NCBI GenBank assembly: GCA_012515455.1
Contig: JAAYYJ010000056.1
Span: forward strand, 1-33,360
DNA: 33,360 nt
DNA from: Oligosphaeraceae bacterium
Lineage (GTDB): Bacteria; Verrucomicrobiota; Lentisphaeria; Oligosphaerales; Oligosphaeraceae
Direction: 5' to 3'
The notes beneath the pieces were generated by a model, which searched no databases, was not told where the DNA came from, and worked only from the letters and a program-made list of their open reading frames with translations. The position numbers and the translations under genes were made by a program. The number at the start of each line of letters is the position of its first letter. Position 1 is the stretch's first letter. This document shows positions 29,103 through 33,360 of this stretch, piece after piece.

Positions 29103-29158
29103 AGTACCCTGACGTTTATCATATTGACCGGCAAGCAAAAAACATCGGGAGAGTACCT

Positions 29159-29434
29159 ATGGTTACTGCCTTTGTTCTCATCAGTGTGGTCGACAAAAAA
29201 GTCCACGAGACAGTCAAGGCCCTGCAGCAGAGCCCCGGTGTCACGGAAGTGCATATCGTTGCTGGTGAATATGATCTGGTGGCAGTGGTGCGGGTCGCGA
29301 ACAACGAACTCCTGGCTGATGTGATTACCAATGTGATTGTAAACGCACCCGGAGTGGAACGCACCAAGACTTTGTTTGCCTTGGAAAGCTACTCATCATT
29401 CGACCTGGTTAATATCTTCAGCGAACAACCTTGA
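29159..29434 (+). CDS. Stand-alone Lrp/AsnC ligand-binding (RAM) domain protein
   Basis: VTAFVLISVVDKKVHETVKALQQSPGVTEVHIVAGEYDLVAVVRV; no HTH; SD GGGAGAG. Confidence 0.88.
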   Translation: MVTAFVLISVVDKKVHETVKALQQSPGVTEVHIVAGEYDLVAVVRVANNELLADVITNVIVNAPGVERTKTLFALESYSSFDLVNIFSEQP

Positions 29435-30354
29435 TGCCAATGACCAATACCTTAGGGCTGCCCCCGGACGAAAGCGGCAGGACTGGCTGCGTCGCCCTGC
29501 TGGGACGGCCGAATACCGGCAAATCGACCCTCCTGAATACCTTGCTGGGCTGCCATCTGGCGGCAGTCTCCAGCAAACCCCAGACTACCCGTAAACAGCT
29601 GCTGGGGATTTATAACGACGCCGATTCACAGATTATGTTCCTGGATACACCCGGGGTCCATGCCGCCAAAATCGCCATTGATGAGGCCATGGACCTGGCC
29701 ATCCAGAGGGTGCTCGACGAGGCGGACATCGTAATATGCATGCTCGATCCGACTCGACCACCAGGAGATGAGGACCGCATGGCCGCAGAACTGGCGGCCG
29801 GCTGCGGCAAGCCGGTGCTGCTGCTGCTCAACAAAATTGATCTGGCCAACCAGGAGCAATGCCGGCAGCACCTCAACTTTTACCGGCAGTTCCTGCCGGA
29901 TTGCCCCAGCTTCTCTCTGGTGGCGCTGCAGCCGGAAAGCGTGCAGCAATTCTTGCAGCAGCTGAAACTATTATTGCCCGTAGGAGTGTTCCTGTTCGAC
30001 CGCGAGGACATCACCAATGTCTATGAACGCGATATCGCGGCCGATTTGATCCGGGAAGCACTGCTGGAGGAACTGCAGCAGGAAATCCCGCACTGCATCG
30101 CGGTGACTGTGGATTCCTGGCTGGAGCAGCCGGACTGCCTGCGGGTGGAAGCGACGCTGCATCTGGAACGCGAAGCGCATAAGGGCATTGTGATCGGTCA
30201 GGGCGGGCGGATGATCAAGAAACTCCGCCAGAGTGCCAAGGCCAAGATCGGCAAATTCTGCCAGCGCAAGACAGATTTGACGCTGTTCCTGAAAATTACT
30301 CCGAACTGGCGTAAGCGCAAACAGTTCTTAAAGGACATCCATCTGTTGGAGTGA
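29434..30354 (+). CDS. era: GTPase Era (start ATG 29434, overlapping the preceding stop)
   Basis: GRPNTGKSTLLN, DTPGV, LNKIDL, KH-domain HKGIVIGQGGRMIKKL. Confidence 0.95.
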   Translation: MPMTNTLGLPPDESGRTGCVALLGRPNTGKSTLLNTLLGCHLAAVSSKPQTTRKQLLGIYNDADSQIMFLDTPGVHAAKIAIDEAMDLAIQRVLDEADIVICMLDPTRPPGDEDRMAAELAAGCGKPVLLLLNKIDLANQEQCRQHLNFYRQFLPDCPSFSLVALQPESVQQFLQQLKLLLPVGVFLFDREDITNVYERDIAADLIREALLEELQQEIPHCIAVTVDSWLEQPDCLRVEATLHLEREAHKGIVIGQGGRMIKKLRQSAKAKIGKFCQRKTDLTLFLKITPNWRKRKQFLKDIHLLE

Positions 30355-30361
30355 GCCTGGC

Positions 30362-31087
30362 ATGCCAGCCATAATCTCAGTCCTGCGCCGAGCAGTTCAG
30401 CTGCTGGACTGCTGCCTGGCCCCGCCGACCTGCCCTTTCTGCCGCCTGAACCGGGCCGGTCCCGGCGGTCTCTGCCCCGATTGCCTGGAAGCCCTGCCGC
30501 AACTGCCGGACAAGCGCTGCCGGCTTTGCGGCGGCTCTGCCGAGACCATCCTGAGCGTCTGTCGGGACTGCGCCCAGTCGGGCGGACGCCCCTGGATTCT
30601 GGGAGTCACAGCATTGCCGTACCGGGAATCGGTGCGGGCCGCGGTGCAGCGTTACAAATATGGCGGGCAGACCTACCTGGCCCAATTCTTTGCCGCCCAA
30701 ATGGCCGTGGCCTGGCATCGCAGCAGCTGGCCGGTCAGACCGCAAATTATTGTCCCCATACCACTGCACTGGACCAGACTGCTGCATCGGCACTACAACC
30801 AGTCTGAACTGCTGGCGCAGGGGCTGGCCGCATTGCTCGGCTTGCCCTGCAGCAATGCTTTGCAGCGGGTGCGCCGGACGCCCCGCCAGGCGGGTTCCAG
30901 CAAGGAGGCCCGCAAGGAGAATCTGCGGCAGGCTTTTGCCTTGGCCCGGCCGGCGTTGGTGCAGGGGCGTTCCGTGCTGCTGGTCGATGATGTGTTCACT
31001 ACCGGCAGCACTCTGGGTGAGGCGAGCAGGCAGCTGCTGGCAGCAGGTGCTGCAGAAGTCAGCGTCATTACCATCGCCAGGGACTAA
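30362..31087 (+). CDS. comF: ComF family phosphoribosyltransferase-like protein
   Basis: N-terminal CPFC/CPDC/CRLCGG zinc motifs, IIVPIPLHWTRLLHRHYNQSELLA, VLLVDDVFTTGSTLGEA. Confidence 0.93.
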   Translation: MPAIISVLRRAVQLLDCCLAPPTCPFCRLNRAGPGGLCPDCLEALPQLPDKRCRLCGGSAETILSVCRDCAQSGGRPWILGVTALPYRESVRAAVQRYKYGGQTYLAQFFAAQMAVAWHRSSWPVRPQIIVPIPLHWTRLLHRHYNQSELLAQGLAALLGLPCSNALQRVRRTPRQAGSSKEARKENLRQAFALARPALVQGRSVLLVDDVFTTGSTLGEASRQLLAAGAAEVSVITIARD

Positions 31088-31193
31088 GCCGGACTGACAG
31101 AGCGGCATTTGCGGGTCAGTATTAGGCAATTCCAATTCTGGGTATTATATTTAACGGCGGTAAGTTTTTTCACCCTTTCCGGGAATTAATATT

Positions 31194-32039
31194 ATGGCAA
31201 ATAATGTCCAAACTACTATCAATCGAGCCACACCGGCCGAAATCCCCGCCGGGCTCTGGAATAAATGCAAAAGCTGTGATGAAGTCATTTATAAGAGCTC
31301 TTTGGAAAAAAATCATTTCGTCTGTCCCTCCTGCAACTATCATTATCCCCTGACCGCCTGGCAGCGTATCGCTTTGCTGACCGACCAGAATGCTTTTGCG
31401 GAAATCGATCCGGCGCTGCATTCCTATGACGTGCTCTCGTTCGGCGGCGATCAGTCTTATGCGCAGAAACTCACCACTGCGGAGGAGAAGACCGGATTGC
31501 GGGAAGGGGTGGTGACGGGCAGGGCCGTTCTGCAGGGTTGCGAGTACTGCCTGGCGGTGATGGATTTCCGGTTTATGGGCGCCAGCATGGGCTCCGCCAT
31601 CGGCGAGAAAATCACCCGGATGCTGGAAATCAGCTGCCAGGAGCACAAGCCGGCGGTGATTGTGACGGCCAGCGGCGGGGCCCGCATGCAGGAGGGTATT
31701 CTCAGCCTGATGCAGATGGGCAAAACCTCCGGTGCCGCCATGCGCATGGATGAGGCTGGACTGCCCCTGATTGTCATTCTTACCAACCCAACCACCGGAG
31801 GGGTGACCGCCAGTTTTGCTTCTTTGGGGGACATTATTCTGGCAGAGCCAAAAGCCTTGATTGGTTTTGCCGGTCCGCGGGTGATCAAACAGACCACTCA
31901 GACCGACCTGCCAGAGGGCTTCCAGAGCTCTGAATTCCTGCTTAAACACGGTTTTATCGACCGCATCGTGGAACGCAAAGACCTGCGTCAGGAACTGGCG
32001 CTGCTGTTTAAATATCTGGGCTTCGGGCATGGAGTTTAA
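31194..32039 (+). CDS. accD: Acetyl-CoA carboxylase carboxyltransferase subunit beta
   Basis: Zinc ribbon CKSCDEVIYKSSLEKNHFVCPSC; MGASMGSAIGEKITRMLE; PTTGGVTASFASLGDIILAEPKALIGFAGPRVI. Confidence 0.97.
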   Translation: MANNVQTTINRATPAEIPAGLWNKCKSCDEVIYKSSLEKNHFVCPSCNYHYPLTAWQRIALLTDQNAFAEIDPALHSYDVLSFGGDQSYAQKLTTAEEKTGLREGVVTGRAVLQGCEYCLAVMDFRFMGASMGSAIGEKITRMLEISCQEHKPAVIVTASGGARMQEGILSLMQMGKTSGAAMRMDEAGLPLIVILTNPTTGGVTASFASLGDIILAEPKALIGFAGPRVIKQTTQTDLPEGFQSSEFLLKHGFIDRIVERKDLRQELALLFKYLGFGHGV

Positions 32040-33090
32040 TCCTATACTGCAGAAATTCTCCCGTCCCGTCCCGCGGGTGCAAATCAAGCGCTGGTACAAC
32101 GGACTGCTTCTGCGCAGTACAAACTGGCTGGGGGATTTGCTCATGACCCTCCCGGCAGCGTATCAGCTGCGGCGGCAGATGCCTGAAGGCTGCGGTTTAT
32201 TCGTCCTGGTATCCAAACCGTTGGCGGCGCTGTGGCGGGCCTGCCCGTGGGTGGATGTGGTAATACCGATGGCCGAGAAGCGCATCAGCGGTCCGGAAAT
32301 CCGTCTGCTGCAGCGTCTCTGTCCGGGGGTGGCAGTCACCATGCCTAATTCTTTCGGTTCGGCTTGGGATGTCTGGCGCTGCCGGACTCCCATTCGCATT
32401 GGCCGGGCCGGGCGGATGCGTTCCTTGCTGCTCACCCATACCCTGCCCTCCTGGCCGCGGCAGCACGGCCGGGCCGAGATGCATCAGCTCTCGTATTACC
32501 TGGAATTGGCTTCCGCGCTGGGCGAGGTGGAGCTTACCGCCCAATGTCCGCCGTTGCAAGTCTCAGCTGAGGCGGCCGGGAGCGCTGGCATCCGGCGCGG
32601 CGAGAGTTGGCTGGCGCTGGCCCCCGGGGCGGCGTTCGGACCGGCAAAACAATGGCCCGCGGCGAATTTTGCCATCCTGGCCCAGCAATGGCACCAACGT
32701 GGTGGCAGGGTGGTTCTGCTGGGTGCCGGCAAGGAAATCGGCGCCGCCCAGGAAATCAGCCGGAGTTGCCCGGCGGCATTGAATTTAGCCGGGCAGACCA
32801 GCCTGGAGGCATTGATGTCAATCTTGGCCAATGTGGACTTGCTGGTCGCCAATGACAGCGGTGCGATGCACCTCGCGGCGGCTTTAGGGACGCCCGGGGT
32901 CGCGGTTTTTGGCTCCACGGACCCGGTTGCCACCGGGCCTTTGGGAGCTCCCTGGCGGGTTCTGGTTGCGAGTGCGGCCTGCAGCCCTTGTTTTCAGCGC
33001 GAATGTCCCCTGGCCGGGGCGCAGCAATATGCCTGTCTGCGTGAAATCCGTCCGGAGGCAGTCCTGGCCGAACTTCTGCAGCTGCGTTAG
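32029..33090 (+). CDS. waaF: Glycosyltransferase family 9, ADP-heptose:LPS heptosyltransferase II-like
   Basis: LLLRSTNWLGDLLMTLPAAYQLR, ALAPGAAFGPAKQWP, VANDSGAMHLAAALGTPGVAVFGSTDP. Confidence 0.88.
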   Translation: MEFNPILQKFSRPVPRVQIKRWYNGLLLRSTNWLGDLLMTLPAAYQLRRQMPEGCGLFVLVSKPLAALWRACPWVDVVIPMAEKRISGPEIRLLQRLCPGVAVTMPNSFGSAWDVWRCRTPIRIGRAGRMRSLLLTHTLPSWPRQHGRAEMHQLSYYLELASALGEVELTAQCPPLQVSAEAAGSAGIRRGESWLALAPGAAFGPAKQWPAANFAILAQQWHQRGGRVVLLGAGKEIGAAQEISRSCPAALNLAGQTSLEALMSILANVDLLVANDSGAMHLAAALGTPGVAVFGSTDPVATGPLGAPWRVLVASAACSPCFQRECPLAGAQQYACLREIRPEAVLAELLQLR

Positions 33091-33175
33091 CCGCGCCGGG
33101 GCGGCGAAATTACTGCGGGCGGTTACGGGTGCGCGCGTGTTGCCTGGGCTGGCGCAGCTTTCAGGCAGGAATAGA

Positions 33176-33360
33176 ATGGGCAATATGATTAAAGCAAATT
33201 TTCATACTCATACCTGGCGTTGCAAGCATGCCAAAGGTTGCGTTGCAGATTATTGTCGGTCGGCTGTGGAGCAGGGCATTGCAGTGCTGGGATTCAGCGA
33301 GCACTGCCCGCATCCGGACGGGCGCTGGCAGGCGGTCCGGATGCAGATGGAGGAGCTGCC
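33176..33360 (+). CDS. PHP-domain (histidinol-phosphatase-like) protein, N-terminal fragment running off the window
   Basis: Reading from ATG 33176: MGNMIKANFHTHTWRCKHAKGCVADYCRSAVEQGIAVLGFSEHCPHP; AGGA upstream. Confidence 0.8.
   Translation, partial: MGNMIKANFHTHTWRCKHAKGCVADYCRSAVEQGIAVLGFSEHCPHPDGRWQAVRMQMEEL

Noticed and set aside
31088-31193. Promoter for accD around TATTATATTT
   Set aside because: -10-like sequence present but no convincing -35 at 15-18 nt.

Overview
The window is a GC-rich bacterial chromosome segment, most likely from a Lentisphaerae/PVC-type organism. That lineage guess is inference from the H-X9-DG pseudopilin, DUF4838-like, PIG-L and QueG-like gene content. Most of it is ordinary coding sequence. 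It contains a truncated SNF2 helicase; an EamA transporter/NagB-like/PIG-L deacetylase operon; glcD-like, folP, cdaA, cdaR and miaA; and a carbohydrate-associated block (DUF4838-like secreted protein, sugar isomerase, deacetylase-fold protein, ABC ATPase and permease, GH20-like hydrolase). It also contains a tandem pair of divergent QueG-like Fe-S proteins, a VWA/Bat-like protein, a secreted beta-helix protein with a pseudopilin, a ComEC without a metallo-beta-lactamase domain, a stand-alone Lrp-RAM protein with era and comF, accD, a waaF-like gene and the start of a PHP-domain gene. No CRISPR array, tRNA, rRNA or clear mobile element was seen. The observations most worth a second look are: (i) a NagB-like protein with an altered catalytic motif, translationally coupled to a transporter and followed by a PIG-L deacetylase; (ii) a CdaA diadenylate cyclase with DGG/RHS in place of DGA/RHR; (iii) an iterated TGCGGC motif with inverted arms enclosing the glcD promoter; (iv) a structured intergenic stretch after the pigL terminator; (v) tandem QueG-like proteins with a rewired second Fe-S cluster; (vi) a tandem 10-bp repeat just upstream of a near-consensus promoter for the beta-helix gene; (vii) an orphan terminator and perfect palindrome in the comEC/lrp divergent region. 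All functional assignments come from motif recognition by eye; no database search was run.
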